From Ascarosepion bandense (Eukaryota > Mollusca > Cephalopoda > Sepiida > Sepiidae), in assembly GCA_037127315.1 (NCBI GenBank), contig JBBBDQ010001271.1, forward strand, positions 2,590,001 through 2,654,000: a stretch of DNA of 64,000 nt, read 5' to 3'. A program made the translations under genes and the position numbers. The notes under the pieces are model-generated. The model was not told the DNA's origin. It worked only from the letters and a program-made list of their open reading frames with translations, and made no database searches. Positions 22,321 through 32,934 of this stretch are shown piece after piece; position 1 is the first letter of the stretch, and each line of letters opens with the position of its first letter.

Positions 22321-23815
22321 ATAATGATTAACTCTGGACTTGAAGATTGTAATGTTCATGGAAACTTCCTCTTAAGAGTCAGTTCCACAGAGCAGTTATT
22401 CACAGGAAGAAGCTGCTAGAAAAGAACTTACTTCTCATCGGTGGAGTGTGGAGAGAATAAGAGTAGTTTAATACAATGGATTTTTTTTCAATTGGAGTAG
22501 ATAGACTAAACTATCGCCCGGTTCATACTCCACCCATGTCTATTGAACAGGTGAAGAGGCTCATCCCTTGTTTCCTGTTTAAGATGTGGTTTCCGGTTTT
22601 TCTCTTTTCCAATCTTTTCACTCTTACGTAGCCCCCTGCGCATCAGTGGTACTTTTGCCTTGCTTGGGGTGATATGATTAAAAAAAAAAAATGGGGTTGG
22701 CATAGCAGGTCCTATCAGTGAAGTGTAGAATTGATGGAACTAATGAACAAAGTTCATCTTGGAACTTTCCATAGAAGTAGTGATAGAGCAGTGAGAAGCT
22801 TGCTACATCTTGTGTATGAGAGAAGGGTCGCAGAAAGTGGGAAATAACTTGTCAACCACAAGGCTTAAAAGAAGCTTTTGGACTCTATCGAGATTTGAAA
22901 ATAAAGAATGAGAGCACGAGGAGTCAAGTACTTACTAGAGCAGTATGGCAACCGATAATTTTTCCTGCATCTTGATCATGTGTACATGTTCCACTTGAGG
23001 TCAGGGGCAAATTTAAAACCCAATAATCTCTCAACGCATGGAGCCTCTCTGAGGTGACATCATTTCAGTTTAATTGGTGGTAGTTTGAGATTCAACTAAC
23101 AATGATGGAATGTAACTAGTTTGGTTTTCGAGGAACTGAATGTAACCAGTCAGTTTTTTCACCACTGAGTGGTTAAAGTGAGATCAGCTAATAATCTCTG
23201 GTCATCATAAGTTTTGGAGATGAACCAGTATATGATCCTTGGGATGTATTTGTTGTCTAGTGCCTTGCTGATTCTGTAAGAAATGGCAGTAAATCAGGTC
23301 AATGAAAACCTCTACTGCTTTTCACACAAGAGGCTATTTTTATGGAGGTGCTCAATAATACTTCTTATTAATTCTAGACTTAATAATCTTGCTGATGACA
23401 GCATTTTGAGTCTATAATCAAGAATGCAAGAGAGCACTCATCATCTGACTGAGGGATCTATATGGAGAAGAGGATTTGCTCACCTGTGTTTTTGAAAACT
23501 AGGCCTATGCTTGACTCTTTTCATAGACTTGAGAAAAAAGTTCTCCTTCAAACAAGAGTTAAATAAAGTTGCTAAGATCAGGGATAGTTCTGGGTTAATA
23601 TTCTTAAAAACAACCACCGGAATTTCTTAGTGGCTTTCTCTGAGACTGGTGAAAAGTCAGTAACTTCTTCCTGATGTTCTCAGATATCTCCTATCAACGT
23701 TGTTACTTTGTGGTTTTCTTAAGGTCAAGGTTGAAACTTCTCAGATTGTGATAGAAATACTACTGATATTGTGATCAGTGAGACAGAGGAAGATGGGAAG
23801 GTAATGCACAGTGTC
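22321..23815 (-). mobile_element. LINE-B2 with RT remnant, host to a nested short element
   Basis: In minus-strand order it has a decayed IPVVVFKNINPELSLILA (RT, near 23620), then RT palm fragments (23400-23240). It next has a SSKTKLVTFHH-like block (near 23125), then ERLLGFKFAPDLKWNMY (near 23025). The tail is at 22321, as in LINE-B2 at 12735. Frameshifts and stops throughout. A short LINE-derived element splits it at 22480-22692. Confidence 0.7.
22480..22692 (+). mobile_element. Short LINE-B-derived element nested in LINE-B2
   Basis: Starts TTTTCAATTGGAGTAGATAG, carries one copy of the roughly 156-bp unit found four times at 51550-52165, and ends in the LINE-B-type tail (GGGTGATATGATTAAAAAAA). 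ATGG occurs on both sides and could be a short target duplication. Removing it joins the LINE-B2 sequence as in the 12.7-kb copy. Confidence 0.7.
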
Positions 23816-23990
23816 TTTTAAATATGAGTATTCATTTCTATGTCTGCTATTAAGACTTTGTCATTTTTATATCTTATGTTGTTAAGATTCTAGTTGCCAA
23901 TAATGATGCTTGACAAGACTTCCAATTCTCTCAGAGTCATCTCACAGTATAGGCTGAATAAGTCATCCTTGTTCAACATCTATTTCTATT
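23815..23990 (-). mobile_element. LINE-A RT fragment
   Basis: Minus strand reads SLYCEMTLRELEVLSSIIIG followed by NLNNIRYKNDKVLIAD, the block that includes the RT active site. YADD has become YKND. Truncated at both ends. Confidence 0.65.
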
Positions 23991-23994
23991 TTTT

Positions 23995-25599
23995 TACATA
24001 TTCTGAATTCATTCTTGTTTTGGAAAATGGTCTTCAGCAGTATTTCTGATTTGATGGCGAATATTAGTAATGCTTTATAATCAAGATTTTATTAATTAAT
24101 GGAAATTACTCATTTAAGTTTTAAAATGATCCTAAAGTGGACACTTGAATTTGTCAAGAGAGGATGTAATGTGATTATTGCATGTTACTAATGAAAACAT
24201 GAAACTAAATCACCTCTATGTAACATTTTTTTTTTCAACACTAGATTTTGTCAATTACCATCAAGTTGTGTGTATGTGGTTCTGGGGACTTCATCTAAAT
24301 GTGGACCCTAATTTCTCATGTGCAATCTCTCTGGGGTGTATTCTCATTTATCTATTTGTTATGCAGTTCTTTTCCACATGTGCACATCTCTGGCATGGCT
24401 GATTCAATCACATGTCCACCTTTGGAGTCACTATTGGCATGGGGTGAATCACAACCCTCTTCTGGTGGCTAGAAGTTTATTCCTGAGTTCAACCCTTCTA
24501 TCTGAATGATACTATTCTGATATGGTCTGAGGTGAGCCACATATAATAATGGATTCTATTTAATTAACAGAGCCTTTCCCCACTATTTACTTTTATCAAA
24601 TTGTATCTGATTTAATATTCTACAAAATAGTTTTTCACAAAAGGCATTTTTTGCCACTAACTAGACATGGAAATGTTTTTGAGTTTTGAAAATATTGCTC
24701 TCATGTAATCATAATGTTTAGGCCAGCATACCTTCTTACCAAAATGTTATAATAAAAACAACAGTGATGAAGATAATGGTTCAAATATAAATAGCATAAA
24801 AAATGATAACTTCTCATCTCAGAAATTCAGACAGAAATTACTGGCTTACTGATCAAATAACTTATCAGGGGAATTCACTTAAGTTATGTATCCTTTAAAC
24901 TTTGACACAGCCTGTGGGTTAGGATACAAGTAATATTTAAGCATGAATCTAAAATTCAATCTCACATAATAGCTAAAAGTACAGAGACTTCGTAATATAC
25001 ATGACTGACACATCTGACTGCTTTTCTAAAACATTTAAGTTTGGAATCTTTCACTAATTTTCATACCTTCAGGTGTTTATACCTATGTGTGTCATCAAAG
25101 GTCAAAGTCAACTTTTCTGCTATTTTTCAGTCAATTCATGGTGGCTTCTTTCTGACATTCTTGACGTGAATTATCTTGATTGTCAGTTTGAAATGCACTC
25201 AGAATTTGTTTTTCAGTACACTGCCTTCACCTTAGTTTCAACAGAATTTTTTTTTCTTAGTGCATGTTTTGATGGTAGAGATTCTGAAATGCATACCTTT
25301 TTCTTAGAGTAAAACACATTTACAGTAAAAGTAAATCTTATTTGATCATCTTACCAATGGCATCAAAAAATAACAATGGGCAAAATCTGCCAACATATAA
25401 AATGCACAGATGTTTTTGAGCATTTTGGTAATATATATAAACAAGTGGGCCCATGCCATCAAAAATGACGGCAGAATAGTCATGTTGATATGCCATCTAA
25501 AATAATGGACACATATATATTGATGAACCTACTATTGAGTATCTTACACTAAGACATAAAAAAACAAAATAATCTAATACCCTGAGTATGACAACAGCA

Positions 25600-25600
<1 letters not shown>
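23995..25600. other. Stretch with no gene seen
   Basis: AT-rich with short ORFs (24178-24509, 25073-25312) that lack domains or repeat homology recognised here. Confidence 0.45.
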
Positions 25601-25602
<2 letters not shown>

Positions 25603-25634
<32 letters not shown>

Positions 25635-25795
25635 ATGGATACTCTTCACTACTTGAAAATATAATTATTTAAAAAAAAAAAAGCCACTGTTAAAGGCCAA
25701 ACATGTGGCAAGAGCTTTCATAACTGGTAGTAAAGAGAATGAACTAAGCTGTCACTACATCAGTATTATCTCTCTCCCCATGAGTGTGACAGGAG

Positions 25796-25831
<36 letters not shown>
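25603..25831. repeat. Two (AT)n/(AC)n microsatellites
   Basis: AT run followed by CA units at 25603-25634, and a second AT run at 25798-25830. Unique sequence lies between them. Confidence 0.9.
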
Positions 25832-25832
<1 letters not shown>

Positions 25833-26037
25833 AATTAAAAAACAGTCTTTATTATAACGGAGAGGATAAATACTGTTTGTTGAACCCTCAGACAGTGTCA
25901 TTATTATTATAAAAATAAAATAAGCCCATTAAAATATATCTAAATATCAGTTTGAGAAGCAGATTTTCCAAACATTTCACCAAAAATAAAAATCTGACAT
26001 ATGTAAAAAATTAGGTGAACCCCTACCCCACATATTG

Positions 26038-26635
26038 GTGGAGTCAAGTTAGTAATAAATTCAACTGAAACACATTTGGGTGTTTTACTATTCAATTTAA
26101 GCTGATCAATGAAATAAGACATCCTTAGTAAGTTGGATGGGTAACATAGGTTAAAAGAGAGGTGAAACAGTTAAACTATTGTAAGGCCAACTCTGATTAA
26201 CAATGCCGTGAAAAAAAGATATTTGAGGACATCAGGAAGAAGGTACTGACTATTCATCAGTCTGGGAGAAAGCTTTAAGTCCATATGAAATGATTGCATT
26301 TCCTTCCATCTACTATGAACTAGGACACTGTATTATCAAGTCCAAGTTGGTAATAAATTCAGTTGAAACAAATTTGGATGCTTAATTATTCAATATAAGC
26401 TAACTAATGAAATGAGACATCTTTATTTAATTGGTAGTCAACACAGGTTAAAAGAGAAGGGGAACCAGTTAAGAATGTAATGCAAAGGTATAGTCTAACA
26501 TAGAAAAGGAAATACTTGAAGATATCAAGAAGAAGGTACTGATTTTTTATCAGTCCTGGCGAAAGCTATAAGCCCATATCAAAAAGCTTGCAGTTCCTTC
26601 CATCCAATGAAAGGCAAATAATTTACAAATAAAAG
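26038..26635. repeat. Tandem duplication of an about 300-bp unit
   Basis: The units are about 26038-26335 and 26338-26635. Each contains TAATAAATTCA.TTGAAAC, then GGTTAAAAGAGA, then AAGAAGGTACTGA, in the same order and spacing, at roughly 80% identity by eye. No ORF is preserved in both. Confidence 0.8.
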
Positions 26636-27195
26636 ACATTCCAAATGACCACAACTCTACCTAGAAGTGGATTTCCATCAAAACTATCACTAAGTGTTAT
26701 GTGTTAAGTATAACAAAAGGAAAAAAATGATTGACCAAAACTCAGAGATAAATCACAGACAAATATTTAATGTACAAAACACACCAAATAAAATATTTGC
26801 AAATATACAATTTTTGTTGCATTCAAAACAAGAAACACAGAGTTTACTACTGGCAAGTGTTACTAGGAGAGAAGGGGAAAGTAAAGTCAGTATATTTACC
26901 AAGTTAAGTTGGCAAGGAAGTTAAGTGCTATACTTTTTGGAAATCCTCAAATGAGTATCTAAAGAATAATTTTAAGTATGGTCAATGAAAAAGTCAAAAA
27001 TATGTATTTACCCATATAGTTCCATAAGGTTCTTTTTCAGGTTTTAGTTAGTTGACAACTTCTTATAGATTCTTTCGGTTGGATATAAATCCTTGAATCC
27101 TAACCAGAGTTGATAACATCAGCAAAGCCTGGTAACAACTGACTGTTCTTTGCCCAAAACCTATTTTTATAGGGGCTAACACCTAATTTGCATAT

Positions 27196-27237
27196 TTCTA
27201 GAACGTTTAGAACTTTCTAGATTTTACTGGAACATTC
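27196..27237. promoter_or_regulatory. Heat-shock-element-like cluster
   Basis: Three inverted GAA/TTC pairs with the canonical 2-base spacing occur within 42 bp: TTCTAGAA at 27196-27203, GAACTTTC at 27210-27217 and GAACATTC at 27230-27237. HSF trimers bind alternating nGAAn pentamers. No promoter or gene start is identified nearby, so function is inferred only from the motif. Confidence 0.35.
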
Positions 27238-27544
27238 TGGCATCTTTCAAACGTTCTATTTCTAATTTCATTATTTTTTAACTACTTCCTGATTTAAAAC
27301 TTGTTTGTAATAACAGGTAGGACTCAATAGATTCCCTTACTACCACTTTTTAGACATTATTATTATTATTATTTTTATATATAAATGCATCCTTGTAACA
27401 TTAAGAAATATAAGAAAAATATTAAATCTGGTAAAGGCCAATACATATATCACCTCAAGACAGCAGCTAACCTCCCCAGCATCAGCATCAAAAATAAATA
27501 TAAATGTGTCTACAATCAGACAAAAATTCAATGGACATGCCATT

Positions 27545-27823
27545 CATTGGAGAGTTGCTAAAAAGAAGCCTTTGCTCTCATTGAAAAACAAAGCTGTCCA
27601 TTTAAACTTTGAACAAACACAAGGCCTCATGGAAGGCCATTCTCTGTACAGATGAGTCAAAATCAAAAGTGCCATGTTTAGAGAAAAGCCAATACTATTT
27701 ACCAAGCAAAAAAAATAACATATTCCAACAGTGAAGCATGGTAGAAGAAATATTAAGATCTAAGACTGGTTTTCAGTCTCTGAACAACACCATATAATAC
27801 CAGGAAACATTAAACAAATCTCT

Positions 27824-27825
<2 letters not shown>
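27545..27825 (+). pseudogene. Tc1-type transposase catalytic-domain remnant
   Basis: Reads RVAKKKPLLSLKNKAVHLNF, the block just before the DDE core in Tc1 transposases. It continues through a frame-shifted TDESK segment (catalytic Asp codon GAT at about 27650), then REKPILFTKQKK and PTVKHG near 27730. Both stops and frame changes occur. N-terminal HTH part and TIRs not found nearby. Confidence 0.7.

Positions 27826-27866
<41 letters not shown>
27826..27866. repeat. (TA)n microsatellite
   Basis: Pure TA run between the Tc1 relic and the candidate exon, on the donor side. Confidence 0.95.
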
Positions 27867-27868
<2 letters not shown>

Positions 27869-27884
27869 CATCACCTACTCTTAC

Positions 27885-28194
27885 CTGATTTCTCCTTTTC
27901 AATCAGTATGATTTCTGCATAGCAACAGACACTAAAAACTACACCTTTAAACATAATATTCTCATTGGCTAATACTGACCAATGAAACATCTTCACACGG
28001 AAATATAAATCTCTGTTTGGGAGCTCATCATCAGATTTAAAAACTAACTCAAGATATTCCAGGAAGGCATTCCACAAGCCACACAAGTTCTGAACATCTT
28101 TACTCTTAGCAAATTTCGTACCACAAGAATATCTAATAAGAACAGTATGAACTTTATTTTTACAAACTTTCACCTGCTCAATAACAAATCCCAT
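27885..28194 (-). CDS. Candidate coding exon of an unrecognised gene (partial)
   Basis: The ATG at 28194 is preceded by an in-frame TAA three codons upstream. 103 codons then run without a stop to a consensus donor, TCAG|GTAAGAG, with the exon end at 27885 and phase 1. A candidate acceptor (TTTTGTTTCAG) lies about 60 bp upstream, near 28253. The peptide has mixed, non-repetitive composition (for example LCGLWNAFLEYLELVFKSDD, then RDLYFRVKMFHWSVL) and ends in a hydrophobic VVFSVCCYAEIILI helix. It matches no TE protein I know. I do not recognise the family; a helical all-alpha domain is plausible. No further exons could be linked. It could also be a chance ORF. Confidence 0.35.
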
Positions 28195-28264
28195 GGGTCT
28201 TTAAGCTAGTGTATTTTTCATCATCAAATTACACCCATGTGAAAATTAACTGAAACAAAATTAA

Positions 28265-28357
28265 TATTCACTATTTACATCATTCAGACTATTGTCTTCA
28301 TCTTCGTTGCCATTTGTATGACATTTTAGCTGTTGTACGCTCTGGCCTTCTTTTTTT
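28265..28357 (-). mobile_element. SINE 3' part (left piece of a split SINE)
   Basis: Tail region of the GAGTTCAATACC-type SINE on the minus strand (family block TTCAGACTATTGTC in plus orientation). The 5' part resumes at 28839. Confidence 0.6.
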
Positions 28358-28838
28358 AATGGAACTTAGAAAGGGCTTATTTTTATTTAAAGATTGAAAG
28401 TTCTCCTCTCCATTGTAAACTTGAATTTTGACAACTGTATTTTCTGCGTTTGTAATTAATCATTTTTATTTATTATTATAAAGACTTTCTTTTGTAACTC
28501 ATCCAGGCATCTTTGAACTTATTCATTTATTTAATTTTTTTTTGTTGCTGTAATTATTTTATTTTAACCACAAGTGTGCACAAGTGTCCAGTCTGGATAT
28601 GGTAGAAATACGGCTATGAGGTTTGCACAATGTGACTTTCTGAGATCAAAACACAGTGTGGGCAGTAAGTTCATTGTTGTAATAGACATCTTGAGAACCA
28701 GCTACAGTGACAAGATCATCACGACCAGCGGCGTGAAAGCGTTGACATAACCGGGTCCGCTTCAACATCATCATAGCAGCAGGCTCCATTCCCAAACCAG
28801 CAAACCAACCAGCCAGACAGGCAGGCAGAAGTGTCACA
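28358..28838 (-). pseudogene. Possible processed (poly(A)-ended) retrocopy inserted in a SINE
   Basis: Minus-strand segment ending in a short A run (plus strand TTTTTTT at about 28351-28357). An AATAAA signal on the minus strand lies at 28387-28382, about 25 bases upstream of that run. The 5' half is GC- and CpG-richer and holds an ORF (28801-28646) reading MEPAAMMMLKRTRLCQRFHA and ending YYNNELTAHTVF-stop. AT-rich 3'UTR-like sequence follows. No intron and no clear target duplication. The parent gene is not recognised. Confidence 0.35.
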
Positions 28839-29040
28839 CAGGTACTAGGAATTTTGAACCAAAACCTTTATTACAATCACTGAGGTATATCATTCTCATT
28901 TCTTTGTGCGAAGCCTCTTTTGTTTGTCATGAGTTATCTCCCTCTAACTGGACACCACTGCTGTAGTCTTGTATTGAACTCACAACTCTTTGGATCAAGT
29001 GACTAAAACTAACCAATGTCTATATCCCCTGGGTGATATA
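28839..29040 (-). mobile_element. SINE 5' part (right piece of the split SINE)
   Basis: Resumes with CAGGTACTAGGAATTTTG and continues to the tRNA-like part (reversed TTGAACTCACAACTC at about 28976). Ends next to a short AT run. Confidence 0.65.
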
Positions 29041-29310
29041 TATATATATTGTAATTATAATAATAATAATAGCATATTGCAATGCAATATCATCAATACT
29101 GCCTGATGATGGTGTTTTAACACCGAAACTTTATAACTATTAAGTTGCAGTTTGCTAATATTATCATAATCATAATAATATCTATATATTTATGCTCTAC
29201 TTTTGTATTGAGTACTTTTTAAAAGTAAATATCTAACTGTGGAATGTACTTCATTTGTAACCATTACTTATATTAAGATTATTAGACATATATATACATA
29301 TATATATATA

Positions 29311-29470
29311 CTAGCAGTATAGCCTGGCGTTGCTCAGGTGTAATGAAAGCTTTAAAACTAATCCATGGTCCTGGAGCTCAGACTCTTTGGACGTTGGCAC
29401 GAAAGACTAAAAAGCAATAGTTGTTTCCAGTTAAAGCAAAAAAAAAACCATACACACACAAACATCTTGC

Positions 29471-29522
<52 letters not shown>

Positions 29523-29790
29523 ATCGATTTTCTGCACTATTGTTAGAACTGCAGCCTTGAAACTTCTGAATATCGTTTCTTATGTCTTTGTCTATTAGTG
29601 TATCAAATTTGATTAAAATCGGACCACTTCTTTTATAAGCTGATTTTTCCGATTATCAATTTTTGATATTTATCGGGAGTACCTCGACACAAAACCTAGC
29701 TAAGAACACTTGCAGATGCTTATAGTACAAGTGTGTAAATTTTCAAGAAAATTGGTTCAGCCATTTCGGAGTCTATAGGTAAAAGAAATG
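29311..29790 (+). repeat. 'CTAGCAGTAT' family repeat, copy 2 (internally deleted)
   Basis: Starts CTAGCAGTATAGCCTGGC. Lacks about 0.2 kb present in the 18.2-kb and 30.6-kb copies between AGTTAAAG and ACACACAC, and ends at GTCTATAGGTAAA without the (CA)n tail. Confidence 0.8.
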
Positions 29791-29917
29791 GAATTCTGAA
29801 AGCGCAAAGTCATGGGGTGTCTTGAGTTGGTTGGATATATTCTGAATATAATCAACAAATTCTTACTTCTGATATATTTACAAAAGTAGAACATATCAGG
29901 CACTTGAAAGTTGTAGG

Positions 29918-30035
29918 GCTTACGACCATATCACGTTGAATAAACAGGTTCTCGCTCGATTACTGAAATTATACAATGTTGAGCCTGGTCAGTACTTAGA
30001 TGGGTGACCACTTGGGAATACCAGGTGCTGTAAGC
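29918..30035 (+). pseudogene. 5S rRNA-derived sequence
   Basis: Aligns by eye along the whole 5S rRNA with scattered substitutions (for example GATTACTGAAATTATACAA in place of the usual GATCACCGAAGTTAAGCAA). Fused to SINE sequence; not a functional rRNA gene. Confidence 0.85.
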
Positions 30036-30225
30036 ATTTAGTGACGGATGAGCGTTGTGGTGCAGTGGATATCGGCTTGGAAAGGGAAATCGGTGAGACA
30101 AGTTTGAATTCCAGTTGAATACCCTGCATTTACTAAAGCACGGGTGCCCTTTGGAAAGGTATTAATCTGTCCCTTCCCTCCAGTTATGGGTTAAATAACA
30201 AGGGTAGAACTTGGGAACCCTGCCC
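29918..30225 (+). mobile_element. 5S rRNA-tRNA chimeric SINE, copy 1
   Basis: 29918-30035 is a decayed but full-length 5S rRNA sequence (118 nt): GCTTACGACCATATCACG at the 5' end, the internal control region GTACTTAGATGGGTGACC, and a terminal GTGCTGTAAGC. It is followed without a gap by a tRNA-like unit (GTGGTGCAGTGGATATCGGC box A-like, GTTTGAATTCC box B-like). The common SINE body then follows, up to ATGGGTTAAATAACAAGG. The same three-part order occurs on the minus strand at 55935-56191. Confidence 0.8.
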
Positions 30226-30229
30226 TTAA

Positions 30230-30610
30230 AAACAAATGAATCTTGATACTCAAAAAAGAAAAAAGTATTATTAGACACAGAACTTATATGAAAACAACAA
30301 TAAATTGTTGAAAGAAAAAAGGTATTACCAGCAATAAATAAATAAAATTTAGTTGGCAATAAATGACCCACTGAGGTTGATATGCCATAAAAACAAAACA
30401 ACCAACCAACCAAATGAAAGTTGTAGAGAGATATTATCTTTTCTGCCGTTAACAGAGAAACTCAGGTGTGACTGTCTTTAACAAACATCTCCACATATAA
30501 CTTGGAGCCTCTTTTGTATCTGTACTGGTAAGCATTTGCCATATTCTATTAATAAATATGAGCAATGACAAAGTCTTAAGGAAAATAGAAATAACAAAGA
30601 AACATATGCT
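30230..30610. other. Stretch with no gene seen
   Basis: AT-rich; the 83-codon ORF on the minus strand (30413-30162) overlaps the SINE end and has no domain. Confidence 0.5.
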
Positions 30611-30612
30611 TA

Positions 30613-31274
30613 CTAGCAGTATAGCCCAGCATTGCTCGGGTGTAATGAAAGCTTTAAAACTAATCCATGGTCCTGGAGCTCAGACTCTTTGGACATTGGC
30701 ACAAAAGACTAAAAAGCAATAGTTGTTTCCAGTTAAAGCGAAACTGTAGACTGAAAGAAAAATGAATGTATGTAAGTCAAATTTTGATTTCCTGCTATTG
30801 ATATCAAATAAGTTTTTTTCATCGTAAAGTGAATTTTGAAGGTTAAATAAGTCCTCTGAATAAATAGTATCATGGCTGAGACTAAGAACTACTATTATAC
30901 CTACTTAGAGCCAAACCTAAAGCAAAAACTAAAATAAAAACGCTGAAAAAAATACAGACATACAGGCAGATAAACAAGACACACACACAAAGATCTATAT
31001 ATATTATCGATTTTCTGCACTATTCTAAGAACTGCAACCTTGAAACTTCTGAATATTGTTTTTTATGTCTTTGTCTATGAGTGGATCAAATTTGATTAAA
31101 ATCGGACCACTCCTTCTATAACCTGATTTTTTTTTGATTATCAATTTTTGATATTTATTGGGGGTACCTCAACACAAAACCTAGCTAAGAACACTCACAG
31201 ACACTTACAGTAGAACTGTGTAAATTTTCAAGAAAATCGGTTCAGCAGTTTCAGAGTCTATAGGTAATGGACAC

Positions 31275-31309
<35 letters not shown>

Positions 31310-31343
31310 AAGTTCCATTTATAAATAAGTTTAGATTTAGATT
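30613..31343 (+). repeat. 'CTAGCAGTAT' family repeat, copy 3
   Basis: Full-length copy with the same order of blocks as 18241-18986 and an internal (CA)n run at 31271-31308 near its 3' end. Shares TCAAGAAAATCGGTTCAGCA and the terminal AGTTCCATTTATAAATAAG. Confidence 0.85.
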
Positions 31344-31344
31344 A

Positions 31345-32325
31345 GTTTTAGAGAATCAGAAAAAGGTAGCTAAAATTTCTGTGAAGAAAGTAGACCAAGA
31401 GAATTTAACACTCACAGGACAGGCAATAGAAGCAAAGAGAGACAATGAGTATCCTACTTAACAAATTTGTATGAAGTTAAAGAGATCTAATATCACCCAC
31501 TACCTGAAGAGATTTGGCAGATAAGAATATTTTTTTGTTGAGACTTCCAAATATTAGTATTTCAGTTACAAAATATGAGGGCTGGTGATAAAAATAATGA
31601 GGGCTGGTGAAAAATTTTCTGGGTTGATGCTATAAAAAGTAAACTACAAAATATATCAATTCAGCATTTAATCTCCTTTGAAGAAGTCTCCTTCTGAAGC
31701 CACACACTTGTTTCCATTGACAGAATCATTCCTGGAACACCTTCTTTATGGTAGTGAGCAGCTTTAAAGTTTTTAGAGTCTAATTTTAGAGTCTGTTCTT
31801 ATGTTCTTAAAAGTAGAAATTATTTGTATTTTGATTGGTCACCACACAATGTCACCCTGATTGAGTGGGTGTGGCTACTTTTGAACCTTTTAAAACTCTT
31901 CAACTTGAAATCAAAACCATCACTTGATGAGACATGATTCATGTCAAAACAAAATAGCTATTTTTGTAGTGATATTATAACATATTTATGTCATAAATTC
32001 TAAATAAATATTATTCGGTCTACTTTGTATTGAGCACATTTTTAAAAATAGTGCTTTTTGGATACATAATTTTATTTCATCCATACCTACCATACATAAA
32101 TATGTATATATGTATGTTATTTATTATTTCATTGACTTTGTATCAAATACATAAAGTCAAATGCACAAATATTTCTATCAACAATTTTAAAAAGATAAAA
32201 GAATTATATACCTCAGGTGTAAAATTAATAACTTTCTAATAATATTCTTAAAGCAGGTGTGGAAAAACTGAAATATTATTACTGATAGAAAACAATACAT
32301 CAAGTAAAGTTACTTTTCTAAAGAA
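31345..32325. other. Stretch with no gene seen
   Basis: A short duplication (AATATGAGGGCTGGTGA, AATAATGAGGGCTGGTGA at 31575-31615) is the only structure noticed. Confidence 0.5.
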
Positions 32326-32330
32326 CTTAG

Positions 32331-32418
32331 ACGTGTTTATAAATATAGAATCATAATAACACGTGTTTATAAATATAGAATTATAATAAACTTATAAATA
32401 TAGAATCATAATAAACTT
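32331..32418. repeat. 30-bp tandem repeat, about 3 copies
   Basis: The unit contains TTATAAATATAGAATCATAA. Copies at 32331, 32361 and 32391 (last one partial at its start). Confidence 0.9.
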
Positions 32419-32444
32419 AGCAATACAAGTATTTAAATGTTATT

Positions 32445-32810
32445 AATATGTATTTTGAAATGTGGTTCTACAGAAGGATGCTGCAAATATCATGGATCGA
32501 ACATGTGAGCAATGTTGAGGTCTTGGAAATGATGAAAACAAAAAGGAAATTAATACTGAGCATCAGGAAGAGACAGCTGAAGTTCCTGAGGCACGCAATG
32601 AGGATACTAACAGGTCAGATAGAGGGAAAAAGTGACAGGGGAAAGCAATGGATAACATATTTGAAGGACCTAATCAGGTAACTGACAGAATGTGGATTGC
32701 ATAGTGTCACAGGAGAAGGCATGCTCAGAGCCACCATGGATAGGGAAATGTGGAAGGCCATGATCGCCTACGTTATGAAGGGACAAGGCACATAGAAGAA
32801 GAAGAAGAAT
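32445..32810 (+). mobile_element. LINE-A 3' fragment
   Basis: The frame 32448-32681 reads WFYRRMLQISWIEHVSNVEV, then RKRQLKFLRHAMR. Later, in another frame, comes a W-K-A-M-I-A-Y-V block near 32750 and a GAAGAAGAAGAA tail. 5'-truncated after the RT. Confidence 0.8.
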
Positions 32811-32934
32811 ATGTATTTCAAAATTAACTGTTAATTCCAAACTAAATTTAAAAGACATAAGAAAGTGAAGAAGATAATTAATGGCACATCTTATGTTAGC
32901 AACGTAGCCTGCTTGTCTTCTGTTATTTGTTTTG

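Noticed and set aside
29918..30035. Functional 5S rRNA gene
   Set aside because: Multiple substitutions, no T-run terminator directly after it, and fusion to a SINE body.
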